From Streptomyces griseoruber (GTDB lineage: Bacteria > Actinomycetota > Actinomycetes > Streptomycetales > Streptomycetaceae): 64,000 nt of DNA. The DNA lies in assembly GCF_001514205.1 (NCBI RefSeq), contig NZ_KQ948764.1, forward strand, positions 1-64,000, given 5' to 3'. The notes under the pieces were generated by a model, which ran no database searches, was not told where the DNA came from, and saw only the letters and a program-made list of their open reading frames with translations. The translations under genes were made by a program, and so were the position numbers. The first letter of the stretch is position 1; each line of letters starts with the position of its first letter. Below, piece after piece: positions 55,013 to 63,807 of the stretch.

Positions 55013-56609
55013 AAGCGAGCGCGACGAGATCCGCGTAGTCGGAACCCCACAGGTCCTCGACACCGTCGGGGAGCAGGATGATCCGCTCGGGCTGGAGCGC
55101 CTCCACGGCGCCCTCGTCGTGGGTGACGAGGACGACCGCGCCCTTGTAGGTACGCAGCGCGCCGAGGATCTCCTCACGGCTCGCGGGGTCGAGGTTGTTG
55201 GTGGGCTCGTCGAGCAGCAGGACGTTCGCCGAGGAGACCACGAGGGTCGCGAGGGCGAGGCGGGTCTTCTCGCCGCCGGAGAGGACACCGGCGGGCTTGT
55301 CGACGTCGTCGCCGGAGAACAGGAACGAGCCGAGCACCTTGCGCACCTCGACCAGGTCCAGGTCCGGGGCCGCGGAGCGCATGTTCTCCAGGACGCTGCG
55401 CTCCGGGTCGAGGGTCTCGTGCTCCTGCGCGTAGTAGCCGAGCTTGAGGCCGTGACCGGGGCGGACCTCACCGGTGTCGGGCTGCTCCACGCCGCCCAGC
55501 AGACGCAGCAGGGTGGTCTTGCCGGCGCCGTTGAGGCCGAGGATGACGACCCGGGAACCCTTGTCGATGGCGAGGTCGACGTCGGTGAAGATCTCCAGGG
55601 AGCCGTACGACTTCGACAGGCCCTCGGCCATCAGCGGGGTCCGGCCGCAGGGCGCGGGCTCGGGGAAGCGGAGCTTGGCGACCTTGTCGGAGGCCCGGAC
55701 CGCCTCCAGGCCGGCGAGCAGCCGGTCGGCGCGCTTGGCCATGTTCTGCGCGGCGACGGTCTTGGTGGCCTTGGCGCGCATCTTGTCGGCCTGCGAGTGC
55801 AGGGCGGCGGCCTTCTTCTCGGCGTTCTGCCGCTCGCGCTTGCGGCGCTTCTCGTCGGCCTCGCGCTGCTGCTGGTAGAGCTTCCAGCCCATGTTGTAGA
55901 CGTCGATCTGGGAGCGGTTGGCGTCCAGGTAGAACACCTTGTTGACGACCGTCTCGACCAGGTCGACGTCGTGGGAGATGACGATGAAGCCGCCGCGGTA
56001 GGTCTTGAGGTAGTCGCGCAGCCAGACGATCGAGTCGGCGTCGAGGTGGTTCGTCGGCTCGTCGAGCAGGAGCGTGTCCGCGTCGGAGAACAGGATGCGG
56101 GCGAGCTCCACACGGCGGCGCTGTCCGCCCGAGAGGGTGTGCAGGGGCTGGCCGAGCACCCGGTCGGGCAGGTTGAGGGCGGCGGCGATGGTGGCGGCCT
56201 CGGCCTCGGCGGCGTACCCGCCCTTGGTGAGGAACTCCGTCTCCTGGCGCTCGTACTGCCGCATCGCCTTCTCGCGGGTGGCGCCCTGGCCGTTGGCGAT
56301 GCGCTGTTCGTTCTCCCGCATCTTGCGGATGAGGACGTCGAGGCCGCGCGCGGAGAGGATGCGGTCGCGGGCGAGGACGTCGAGGTCGCCGGTGCGCGGG
56401 TCCTGCGGGAGGTAGCCGACCTCGCCGGAGCGGGTGACCTGGCCCGCGGCGGGGATGCCCTCACCGGCCAGGACCTTGGTCAGCGTCGTCTTGCCCGCGC
56501 CGTTGCGCCCGACCAGGCCGATGCGGTCGCCCTTGGCGACACGGAAGGAGGCGCTCTCGATGAGGATGCGGGCACCGGCGCGCAGCTCGATGCCGGAGGC
56601 GGAGATCAC
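55011..56609 (-). CDS. ABC-F family ATPase
   Basis: 532 aa from a GTG with AGGAG; the protein begins at VISASGIELRAGARILIESA. Two ABC domains without membrane segments: Walker A GRNGAGKT (34-41) and GLNGAGKT, signatures LSGGQRRR and LSGGEKTR, Walker B LLLDEPTNHLD and LLLDEPTNNLDP. A long charged linker rich in Arg/Glu/Lys (ADEKRRKRERQNAEKKAA) joins them, the interdomain arm of ribosome-binding ABC-F proteins. It probably acts in translation quality control or ribosome protection. Confidence 0.94.
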   Translation of the reverse strand: MISASGIELRAGARILIESASFRVAKGDRIGLVGRNGAGKTTLTKVLAGEGIPAAGQVTRSGEVGYLPQDPRTGDLDVLARDRILSARGLDVLIRKMRENEQRIANGQGATREKAMRQYERQETEFLTKGGYAAEAEAATIAAALNLPDRVLGQPLHTLSGGQRRRVELARILFSDADTLLLDEPTNHLDADSIVWLRDYLKTYRGGFIVISHDVDLVETVVNKVFYLDANRSQIDVYNMGWKLYQQQREADEKRRKRERQNAEKKAAALHSQADKMRAKATKTVAAQNMAKRADRLLAGLEAVRASDKVAKLRFPEPAPCGRTPLMAEGLSKSYGSLEIFTDVDLAIDKGSRVVILGLNGAGKTTLLRLLGGVEQPDTGEVRPGHGLKLGYYAQEHETLDPERSVLENMRSAAPDLDLVEVRKVLGSFLFSGDDVDKPAGVLSGGEKTRLALATLVVSSANVLLLDEPTNNLDPASREEILGALRTYKGAVVLVTHDEGAVEALQPERIILLPDGVEDLWGSDYADLVALA

Positions 56610-56766
56610 GGTCAGACTCCTGTGCGGGGTCGGTGGCGGGTTGGGCGGCTGAGGACGTTCCCGCCGTCTAATGCGCGAGGAGAATGGCCATGAGGCCAGT
56701 CTAACGGCCCCGTGCAAGCACTTTTTCTGTGTTCAGGCGTTCGATCTTGACGAGGGAGTGATCTGC

Positions 56767-57177
56767 ATGACAGGTACGAGCGGCCGCCCGAGCGTCTACC
56801 CCACGCTGCTGTACGCCGACGCGAAGGCGGCGATACGCCAGCTCACCGAGGCCTTCGGGTTCACCGAACTGTCGGTGTACGAGGGCGAGAACGGGGCCGT
56901 GATGCACGCCGAGCTGGTGCAGGGCAACGGCGCGGTGATGCTCGGTTCGAAGGGCCGCGGCGGTGTCTTCGACACGGCGATGAAGGACGCGGGCCCGATC
57001 GGGGTGTACGTCGTCGTGGACGACGTGGACGCGCACCACCGGCGGGCCGTGGAGCACGGCGCCGAGGTCCTGATGCCCCCGACGGACCAGGACTACGGCT
57101 CCCGCGACTACCTGGCCCGCGATCTGGAGGGCAATGTCTGGAGCTTCGGCTCGTACGCGCCGGACATCCAGGCCTGA
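56767..57177 (+). CDS. VOC family (glyoxalase/bleomycin resistance-like) protein
   Basis: 136 aa from the ATG after GAGGGAG. Beta-alpha-beta pattern: VYPTLLYADAKAAIRQLTEA, FGFTELSVYEGENGAVMHAE, GVYVVVDDVDAHHRRAVEHG, and a closing RDYLARDLEGNVWSFGSY. Metal ligands are not obvious in the first module, so enzymatic activity is uncertain. Divergent from the ABC-F gene. Confidence 0.88.
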   Translation: MTGTSGRPSVYPTLLYADAKAAIRQLTEAFGFTELSVYEGENGAVMHAELVQGNGAVMLGSKGRGGVFDTAMKDAGPIGVYVVVDDVDAHHRRAVEHGAEVLMPPTDQDYGSRDYLARDLEGNVWSFGSYAPDIQA

Positions 57178-57209
57178 CGGGCAGGCCTGACGGGCAGGCC
57201 TGACGGGCC
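57171..57209. repeat. 13-bp tandem repeat at the stop codon of the VOC gene
   Basis: Three copies of GGCCTGACGGGCA (the last ending in C) at 57171, 57184 and 57197. The first contains the TGA stop of the VOC gene. A hairpin follows directly. Confidence 0.8.
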
Positions 57210-57215
57210 CGACGG

Positions 57216-57239
57216 CCGGGGCCCCGCCCGGGGCCCCGG
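57216..57239. terminator. GC hairpin between convergent genes
   Basis: A perfect 10-bp stem CCGGGGCCCC / GGGGCCCCGG with a 4-nt loop GCCC lies between the VOC gene and the convergent 478-aa gene. Confidence 0.7.
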
Positions 57240-57242
57240 GGC

Positions 57243-58679
57243 TCAGCCGCCCGTGTGCACCTGGAAGGCGGCCCGGCGGACGGCCTTGGCCAGCGCCGGG
57301 TCGGGGTGCGCGGCGGCCAGCGCCACCAGCACCTGCACGGTGCGGGGGTGTCCGACGGCGCGCACCTCGGCGAGCAGCGCGGGCACGGTCGGCTGGAGCG
57401 CGGACTCCAGGTGCCGGACCAGCATCGGGGCCTCGCCGTGGTCGGCGACGGCGGCGGCGGTGTCGACCCACAGCCAGGTGGCCTCCTCGCGGGTGAGCAC
57501 CTCGTGGGCGTCCTCGGGGTCGACGCCGTCGTGCTCGGCGAGCCAGAGCAGTGCGTACGGTCTGAGGGCGGCCACGTCGACGACGGCGCGTACGTCGGGC
57601 TCGGCGGGGGCTCCCACGACGCGCAGCGCCTCGAAGGCCAGGCCGCGCAGCAGGGCGTCCTCGCCGCGGGCGGCGACGAGCAGCTCGGTGACGGCGCTGC
57701 CGACGGGGCGGGCGGCGAGCCAGGCCCGGTACTCGGCGCGGGCCGCGTTGGGGCGGAGCTGGGCGCAGCCGCGGAGCATGTCCTCGGCGGCCTGCTCGAT
57801 GTTGCCGGCGGGGCTCTGCGCGGCCACGCAGATCTGCTCCAGCTTGACCCACACCGCCCAGTTGCCCAGCGGGGTCAGGGTGGCCTGGCCGTCGCCGCAG
57901 GTGAGGGCGCCCACGGAAGCGAGCGCGTGCAGGGCCCAGTCGAGCAGGGGGGCGAGCTCGGCGTCCCGGGCGGGCTCCGCCGGGTCGGCGTCGGCGGAGG
58001 GCCCGGGGGCGGCGGGAGCCGGCGGACCGGCCGCGTCGGCGGCGTAGGGGACCTCGCAGCGCTCGGTGCGCAGCTCGGTGACGCGCTGGCGCAGCAGGTC
58101 CAGGAGCTGGTCCACGGGGACGGGCCCGGCGGACAGCTGGAGGAAGGAGAGCACCTGGGGCATGGCCGAGACGACCTCGGCGACGGCTGCGGGCTCCTCC
58201 TCGGCGGGTTCCGGGGTGGCGAGCGACCAGGCGTCGAACAGGGCGACCCAGCCGCGCAGGACGGCGGTGTCGTCGCGGTCCCAGGCGCGCAGCCGCCAGC
58301 CGGGGCGGGCGCTGTCGCCGTGCACCTCGACGAGGCCAGCCAGCCGGGCGGTGTCCCAGTCGTGGCGGACCTGATCCAGGCTCAGACCCAGATCGCGGGC
58401 CGCGCGTTCGGCGGTCGGGCCGGAGAGCGTGGCCTTGCCGTCGGCGGTGGCGGCGTCGCCGCCGGGGCCGAGGGCGGTGTCGGCCCAGCGGGCGACACGC
58501 GCCGCGGCGGCCAGACCTGAGCGTGCCATTCTGGCCAGCACCGCCGGTGCCGGAGTGCCCTCCGGGGGGCGGGGCGCGGGGCGGCGCGGGCGCCGCTGGT
58601 TCACAGCTGTGGGGGCGGCGGCCAGGGGTCGCGGGCGGACGAGTCGAAGCCTGGAGTCGCGCGGGATACGGGACGTCAC
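57243..58679 (-). CDS. Conserved Streptomyces protein of unknown function
   Basis: 478 aa from a GTG (VTSRIPRDSR). An Arg/Pro-rich N-terminus is followed by a winged-helix-like segment (ERAARDLGLSLDQVRHDWDT). A long helical, HEAT-repeat-like C-terminal half follows (TELLVAARGEDALLRGLAFE, VDVAALRPYALLWLAEHDGV, PRTVQVLVALAAAHPDPALA). No known domain. Alternative starts up to 59357 are in frame but have poor coding character. Confidence 0.75.
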   Translation of the reverse strand: MTSRIPRDSRLRLVRPRPLAAAPTAVNQRRPRRPAPRPPEGTPAPAVLARMARSGLAAAARVARWADTALGPGGDAATADGKATLSGPTAERAARDLGLSLDQVRHDWDTARLAGLVEVHGDSARPGWRLRAWDRDDTAVLRGWVALFDAWSLATPEPAEEEPAAVAEVVSAMPQVLSFLQLSAGPVPVDQLLDLLRQRVTELRTERCEVPYAADAAGPPAPAAPGPSADADPAEPARDAELAPLLDWALHALASVGALTCGDGQATLTPLGNWAVWVKLEQICVAAQSPAGNIEQAAEDMLRGCAQLRPNAARAEYRAWLAARPVGSAVTELLVAARGEDALLRGLAFEALRVVGAPAEPDVRAVVDVAALRPYALLWLAEHDGVDPEDAHEVLTREEATWLWVDTAAAVADHGEAPMLVRHLESALQPTVPALLAEVRAVGHPRTVQVLVALAAAHPDPALAKAVRRAAFQVHTGG

Positions 58680-58849
58680 GGGTGCAGTCTTCCGGTTGAC
58701 GGTCCGAAAACCCAAACGGAATGTCACGGCGGGCGACGGGACTGGCCAACGCACGAGGTCCGAGGAGCGGCGAGGAGACGGGTTCCGGCCAGTGGTACGG
58801 GCTTGAACGGAACCTTCGGGACCGGTGCGGCGGGGCGGTGTCGCGCGGT

Positions 58850-59986
58850 TCAGCTGAGGGGGGTGAGGAAGCGGCGGAGGGCCTCTTCGTAGGCCTTGGG
58901 GTCGGCGTTCCACATGGCGCCGTGCGGGGCCTGGGCGACGGTGCGGAGGGCGACCAGGTCGGGGCGGCGGGCGGCGAGGCGACGGGAGACGTGCCAGGGG
59001 GCCACGGTGTCGTCGGGGCCGTGGAAGAGCAGGGTCGGCACGGTCAGCCGGGCCGGGTCGGCGATGTCGTCGCCGAGGCCGTCGGGGGCGGCGTGCAGAC
59101 CGGTGCGGCCCTGGGCGGCGCGGACGGCGAGCGGCAGCAGCACGCCGGGGGTGTGCCGGGCGGCGGCGAGGGCGCGCAGGGTGGACTGCCAGTCCAGCAC
59201 CGGGGAGTCCAGGACGAGGCCGGAGACGCGGTCGCGCAGTCCGGAGCGGGCCGCGGCGCGCAGGGCCATGGTGGCGCCGGTGGACCAGCCGAGCAGGACG
59301 AGGCGCTCGGCGCCGTGGCGGACGGCGTGGCGCATCGCCGCGTCCAGGTCGCGCCACTCGGTCTGGCCGAGGTGGTTGAGGCCGTCCGTGGGGCGGGGGG
59401 CGCCGAGGTCGCCGCGGTAGGACAGGGCGAGCACGGGGAAGCGGCGGTGGTGCAGGAAGCCGAGGAGGTTCAGGGCCTGCTCGCGGGTGGTGCCGAGGCC
59501 GTGCACCGCGATGACCCAGGTGCGGCGGGCGCCGGGGACGAACCAGGCGGGCAGGTTGCCGAGTTCTCCCGGCACGTCGACGTCGGCGTGGTCCAGGCCC
59601 AGGGTGCCGCTCGGGGTGCCGACGTACAGGTTGGGGGTGAGCCAGACCGCGTCGCCGGGGTCGAGGGTGCCGTGCGTCACGCGTTCGAGGCGGCGTACGA
59701 CGGTGTCGGCGGAGTGGGCGGCGCCGGGGAGGACGGGGCCGACGACCGCGTGGGAGCCGTCGCCGGCGAGGCCGTAGGTGCCGGGGCGCAGGGTGGCGAG
59801 GTGCCGGGTGAGGGTCACCTGGCCGGCGGCGGTGCCGTGCACGGTGAGCCGGGGTTCGGTGGGCAGGGGACGGCCGGGCGGCGCCTTGAGTGCGGCGTCG
59901 CTGGCGAGCCGGCCGGCGGCGACACTGGCGGCGCCGGCGGCCAGGGCTGCGGTGACGGCGGCGGCCGTCGCGGTGACAGTGCGCAC
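58850..59986 (-). CDS. Alpha/beta hydrolase
   Basis: 378 aa from a GTG. An N-terminal alanine-rich hydrophobic segment (TATAAAVTAALAAGAASVAA) may be a signal peptide or anchor. The hydrolase core has VIAVHGLGTTREQA, nucleophile Ser in LLGWSTGATMAL (G-x-S-x-G variant GWSTG), an acid in FHGPDDTV and catalytic His in QAPHGAMWN. An N-terminal ~130-residue domain before the core is family-specific. Substrate unknown. Confidence 0.88.
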   Translation of the reverse strand: MRTVTATAAAVTAALAAGAASVAAGRLASDAALKAPPGRPLPTEPRLTVHGTAAGQVTLTRHLATLRPGTYGLAGDGSHAVVGPVLPGAAHSADTVVRRLERVTHGTLDPGDAVWLTPNLYVGTPSGTLGLDHADVDVPGELGNLPAWFVPGARRTWVIAVHGLGTTREQALNLLGFLHHRRFPVLALSYRGDLGAPRPTDGLNHLGQTEWRDLDAAMRHAVRHGAERLVLLGWSTGATMALRAAARSGLRDRVSGLVLDSPVLDWQSTLRALAAARHTPGVLLPLAVRAAQGRTGLHAAPDGLGDDIADPARLTVPTLLFHGPDDTVAPWHVSRRLAARRPDLVALRTVAQAPHGAMWNADPKAYEEALRRFLTPLS

Positions 59987-60099
59987 CCGTCCAGTGTCCT
60001 GGCCATCCCTCGTGGCGGCCAGTGGTGGCGGGGGTGGGGGTGAAGCGGGGCGGAGCCGGTGGGGTGGCGCAAGGCCGCCGGGCGGTGCGGGGCAGGAGG

Positions 60100-60756
60100 T
60101 CAGCTCCGCTGGCCGTAGCCCCGCAGGCGGTCGCCCGCCTCCGCGACCTGGGCCTTCGTCAGGAGGGTGGGGGTGTGGCCGGGGACCGAGGACGCGGTGA
60201 GCCAGAGGTGGCACATCCACTCCAGCTGGGCCGTTCGATCGAATGCCTGGTCGAGGGTCGCGCCGTAGGTGAGGGTGCCGTGGTTCCGGAGGAGGCACCC
60301 GGTGCGGTCGGTGAGGGCGCGCAGGGTGTGCTCGGCCAACTCCTCGGTGCCGTAGGCCGCGTAGGGGGCGACCCGGACCGGGCCGCCGAGGGCGCCGGCC
60401 ATGTAGTGGACGGTCGGGAGCTCGGTGACGAGCGTCGAGACGGCGGTGGCATGCACGGCGTGGGTGTGCACGATCGCGCGGGCGTCGGTGCGGCGGTAGA
60501 CGGCGAGGTGCATGGGCAGCTCGCTGGTCGGGACGAGGGTGCCGCGCACCTGCCGGCCGGTGAGGTCGACGCCCGTGACGTCGTCCGGGGTGAGGCGGTC
60601 GTAGGGCACGCCCGAAGGGGTGACGAGCACGGTGTCGCCGACCCGTACGGAGACATTGCCGGAGGTGCCGACGACCAGGCCGTCGGTGACGGTGCGGCGG
60701 GCCGTCGCGACGAGCGCCGCCCATGCCTGCCGTTCGTCGCTCAGCTGTTCGCCCAT
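60100..60756 (-). CDS. Class II aldolase/adducin family protein
   Basis: 218 aa, similar to L-fuculose- or L-ribulose-phosphate aldolase/epimerase. Key parts are VVGTSGNVSVRVGDTVLVTP, a glutamate in VPTSELPMHLAVYRRTD, zinc ligands in IVHTHAVHATAVS, and a third His in LLRNHGTLTYG. It probably splits a phosphorylated sugar in a salvage pathway. The start was chosen at the ATG before GEQLSDERQAWAA; in-frame upstream codons add low-quality sequence. AGGA precedes it. Confidence 0.92.
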   Translation of the reverse strand: MGEQLSDERQAWAALVATARRTVTDGLVVGTSGNVSVRVGDTVLVTPSGVPYDRLTPDDVTGVDLTGRQVRGTLVPTSELPMHLAVYRRTDARAIVHTHAVHATAVSTLVTELPTVHYMAGALGGPVRVAPYAAYGTEELAEHTLRALTDRTGCLLRNHGTLTYGATLDQAFDRTAQLEWMCHLWLTASSVPGHTPTLLTKAQVAEAGDRLRGYGQRS

Positions 60757-60927
60757 GCCCCGATCCTGCCAGGGGGCGCGGCCGCCCGACACGGGAAGCA
60801 GCCGGGTGACAAGTGTCTCTCCGCGGCCGGACGGGCCTGACGGTGAGGGCAGGGGCCGGGCGGCACTTGGGCCGGCACTCGAACTTAGTGACGACGACCA
60901 CATTCGGACACCCTGACGCCCCCCTCA

Positions 60928-60956
60928 GTTCACCTCCCGTTTACCCAGGTTACTTA
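60928..60956 (+). promoter_or_regulatory. PHO box (PhoP direct repeats) upstream of the phosphate transporter
   Basis: 11-bp-spaced direct repeats GTTCACC (60928), GTTTACC (60939) and a weaker TTACTTA (60950), matching the Streptomyces PhoP-binding pattern. They lie 41-69 bp before the pit start, in promoter position. Confidence 0.8.
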
Positions 60957-60996
60957 CCTTCAACAAACCAATGACTTCGAACGATTGCCTGGGTAA

Positions 60997-62238
60997 ATGG
61001 AAAACTTCTCGCTGATCCTCGCGATTGTGGTGGTCACCGCACTCGCGTTCGATTTCACGAACGGTTTCCACGACACCGCCAACGCGATGGCCACGACCAT
61101 CTCGACCGGTGCACTCAAGCCCAAGGTCGCGGTGGCCATGTCCGCCGTGCTGAACCTTGTGGGCGCCTTCCTCTCGGTGGAGGTCGCGAACACGATCTCC
61201 AAGGGTCTCGTCGACGAGACCGGCATCCGTCCCGAGGTCATCTTCGCCGCCCTGGTCGGCGCGATCCTCTGGAACCTGCTGACCTGGCTGGTGGGTCTGC
61301 CCTCCAGCTCCTCGCACGCCCTCATGGGCGGCCTGATCGGCGCCACCATCGCCTCGGCCGGCCTGGGCGCGGTGCACGGTGACGTCCTGGTCACCAAGGT
61401 CCTGATCCCGGCGGTCGCGGCCCCGATCGTGGCGGGCGTCGCCGCGATGCTCGCGACCCGGCTGTCCTACACGCTGGGCAGGAAGGCCGACGGCAAGGCC
61501 GCGGCGAAGGGCTACCGCGCGGGCCAGATCGCCTCGGCCGGCCTGGTCTCCCTGGCGCACGGCACGAACGACGCCCAGAAGACGATGGGCATCATCACCC
61601 TGGCCCTGGTCGCGGGCGGCGCCGTCGCCCCCGACTCGGACCCGCCCACCTGGGTCATCCTCTCCGCCGGCATGGCCATCGCGCTCGGCACCTACCTCGG
61701 CGGCTGGCGCATCATCCGCACCATGGGCAAGGGCCTGACCGACCTTCAGCCGCAGCAGGGCTTCGCCGCCCAGACCAGCGCGGCGACGGTCATCCTGGCC
61801 TCCTCCCACCTCGGCTTCTCCCTGTCCACCACGCACTCGGTCTCCGGTTCGGTGATGGGCGCGGGTCTGGGCCGCAAGGGCGGTGTGGTCCGCTGGTCGA
61901 CCGCGACCCGGATGTTCGTGGCCTGGGGCCTGACGCTCCCGGCGGCCGCCCTGGTGGGCGCGCTGGCCGAGTCGGTCACCGACCTGGGCGACTGGGGCAC
62001 CGCGGTCGTCGCGGTCTTCCTGATCGCCTCCAGCGCCGCGATCTGGAAGATCTCCCGCCGCGAGGTCGTGGACGCCTCGAACGTCAACGCGACCGACGAG
62101 CCGGCCGGTGTGGTCACCACGGCGATCGCGGCCGTCACCCCGCCCCCGGCGGGCACGGTCTCCGAGGACCTGACGGCCACCATCCCGTCCCCGGCCGCCG
62201 CGGCCACCACCACCGAGCCGACGGCTCCGGCCGCCTGA
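60997..62238 (+). CDS. pitH: Low-affinity inorganic phosphate transporter (Pit family)
   Basis: 413 aa with about 10-11 helices. The duplicated Pit signature is complete: FDFTNGFHDTANAMATTIS at the N-terminus and SLAHGTNDAQKTMGI in the second half, with LPSSSSHALMGGLIGATI and LGFSLSTTHSVSGSVMGAGL also present. It is a cation:phosphate symporter. A PHO box upstream suggests PhoP control. The C-terminal tail is Thr/Ala/Pro-rich. The next gene starts 37 bp downstream. Confidence 0.95.
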   Translation: MENFSLILAIVVVTALAFDFTNGFHDTANAMATTISTGALKPKVAVAMSAVLNLVGAFLSVEVANTISKGLVDETGIRPEVIFAALVGAILWNLLTWLVGLPSSSSHALMGGLIGATIASAGLGAVHGDVLVTKVLIPAVAAPIVAGVAAMLATRLSYTLGRKADGKAAAKGYRAGQIASAGLVSLAHGTNDAQKTMGIITLALVAGGAVAPDSDPPTWVILSAGMAIALGTYLGGWRIIRTMGKGLTDLQPQQGFAAQTSAATVILASSHLGFSLSTTHSVSGSVMGAGLGRKGGVVRWSTATRMFVAWGLTLPAAALVGALAESVTDLGDWGTAVVAVFLIASSAAIWKISRREVVDASNVNATDEPAGVVTTAIAAVTPPPAGTVSEDLTATIPSPAAAATTTEPTAPAA

Positions 62239-62275
62239 GCCCGCCACCCTCCCGGTACGAAGGAAGAGAAACAGC

Positions 62276-62497
62276 ATGGACATCGACTGGGCGGCCCTGG
62301 GCTCCGTCTTCGGCGTCAGCCTCGTGGTCACGGTGGCCCTGGTGGCCCTGTTCACCCTCGGCGTCATGGGCCTGTCCCGCCAGGAGCGGGCCACCGCCGA
62401 GGGCGGCTCGGCCGGCCTCGCGGTGACGGGAGCGTACGTGTGCTTCGCGGCCTGCGCGGCGGCGGTGGCGTACGGGATCTCCCTGATCGTGGCCTGA
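62276..62497 (+). CDS. Small two-helix membrane protein downstream of pit
   Basis: 73 aa: helix LGSVFGVSLVVTVALVALFT, a short charged loop LSRQERATAEGG and helix AYVCFAACAAAVAYGISLIV. Always found after pit in Streptomyces to my recollection; function unknown. Transcription ends at the terminator 18 bp later. Confidence 0.85.
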   Translation: MDIDWAALGSVFGVSLVVTVALVALFTLGVMGLSRQERATAEGGSAGLAVTGAYVCFAACAAAVAYGISLIVA

Positions 62498-62515
62498 CAC
62501 CCACAGGACACCCCC

Positions 62516-62547
62516 GGGGTGCGGGACGGTTCGCCGTCCCGCACCCC
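62516..62547 (+). terminator. Terminator of the pit operon
   Basis: A perfect 14-bp stem GGGGTGCGGGACGG / CCGTCCCGCACCCC closed by a stable TTCG tetraloop, followed by TTCTGC. Confidence 0.88.
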
Positions 62548-62594
62548 TTCTGCATGACCTCGCGAACCACCCCCGTGTGGGGTTCTGCACACTC

Positions 62595-62775
62595 TCCCCA
62601 CGCAGGTCAACGGCAAGTTGACGGCCCTTCCGGGGGCGTGGTGGACTGCCGGAGCCATGTACGGCGGCAGAAGAGGAAGCCGGTGAGAATCCGGCGCGGT
62701 CCCGCCACTGTCACCGGGGTAGGTAGCCCCGGGAGCCAGGAACTCTCGCCGCCGGTCTCGTCGAACCAGGGCGTG
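62595..62775 (+). promoter_or_regulatory. Cobalamin (B12) riboswitch
   Basis: Conserved elements in order: GGAAGCCGGTGAGAATCCGG (62675-62694), GCGGTCCCGCCACTGTCACC (62696-62715), and the B12 box AGCCAGGAACTC (62734-62745). It precedes cbiB and cobQ by about 90 bp, so it presumably represses cobalamin synthesis when adenosylcobalamin is present. The outer limits are approximate. Confidence 0.93.
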
Positions 62776-62865
62776 GACACCCTGAGTGAGGACATATCGC
62801 CATGCTCGCCTGCCGTTCGAGGTACAGCCCAGGATCGCTGCCCGCCCCCACGGCCGGCTGAGCCG

Positions 62866-63807
62866 ATGCGAGCCGATCGCGTCTTCGCGTACGGCGCCGC
62901 CGCCGGCCTCCTCGGTGACCTGCTCCTCGGCGATCCCCGCCGGGCGCATCCGGTCGCCGCGTTCGGGCGGTCCGCCGGTGCCGCGGAGCGGCTGCTGTGG
63001 CGGAACCACCGGGGCTGGGGCGCCCTGCACACCGCCGTGTGCGCGGGGGGAGTGGTCGCTCTCGGGTCCGTCGCCGAGCGGGCCGTACGCCGCTCCCCTG
63101 CCGGCTCCGTCCTCCTGACCGCCGCCGCCACCTGGGCCGTGGTCGGCGGGACCTCGCTCGTCCGTGAGGCCCGGACCGTCGGGCGGGCCCTTCAGGCGGG
63201 GGACGTCGAGGCGGCGCGGGCCCGGCTGCCGCATCTGTGCGGGCGGGATCCACAGGCGCTCGACGCCGACGGGATCGCGCGGGCCGTCGTGGAGTCCGTC
63301 GCCGAGAACACCTCCGACGCCGTCGTGGGCGCCCTGGTGTGGGGTGCCGTCGGCGGGGTGCCGGGGCTGCTCGGGTTCCGGGCCGTCAACACGCTGGACG
63401 CGATGGTGGGTCACCGGTCCGCCCGGTACCGGCGGTTCGGGTGGGCCTCGGCCCGGCTCGACGACCTCGCCGGGTGGCCGGGGGCGCGGCTGACCGCCGT
63501 ACTCGCCGCGGTGACCGGCGACGATCCCCGAGGTGCCGTTCGGGCCTGGCGGCAGGACGCGGACCGGCACCCCAGCCCCAACGCCGGGCCCGTCGAGGCC
63601 TCGTTCGCGGGGGCCCTCGGGGTGCGGCTCGGCGGGACGCTGTCGTACGGGGGCCGGGTCGAGCACCGGCCCGTGCTCAACGGGGAAGGACGCGCGGTCG
63701 CGACGGGCGACATCGAGCGGGCCGTACGGCTCTCCCGGCGCGTCGGTCTGCTCGCGCTCGGCGTCTGCGTCGCCGGGCGCCTCATCGCAAGGGGGCACAG
63801 GTCATGA
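62866..63807 (+). CDS. cbiB: Adenosylcobinamide-phosphate synthase CbiB/CobD
   Basis: 313 aa membrane protein. Family motifs: [20 protein letters not shown] near residue 15, [20 protein letters not shown], and [20 protein letters not shown], ending with [18 protein letters not shown]. It joins aminopropanol to adenosylcobyric acid in the cobalamin pathway. It lies behind the B12 riboswitch and overlaps cobQ by ATGA. Confidence 0.95.
   Translation: MRADRVFAYGAAAGLLGDLLLGDPRRAHPVAAFGRSAGAAERLLWRNHRGWGALHTAVCAGGVVALGSVAERAVRRSPAGSVLLTAAATWAVVGGTSLVREARTVGRALQAGDVEAARARLPHLCGRDPQALDADGIARAVVESVAENTSDAVVGALVWGAVGGVPGLLGFRAVNTLDAMVGHRSARYRRFGWASARLDDLAGWPGARLTAVLAAVTGDDPRGAVRAWRQDADRHPSPNAGPVEASFAGALGVRLGGTLSYGGRVEHRPVLNGEGRAVATGDIERAVRLSRRVGLLALGVCVAGRLIARGHRS

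Noticed and set aside
62802..62861. 19-codon ORF between the riboswitch and cbiB as a confirmed gene
   Set aside because: It has a start and a weak ribosome site, but nothing shows that it is translated or conserved. It is kept as a hypothesis only.
60925..63798. Long minus-strand open frame of 957 codons
   Set aside because: It is antisense to pit, the riboswitch and cbiB, all well supported, and has only low-complexity Arg/Gly/Asp sequence. It is a GC-rich shadow frame.
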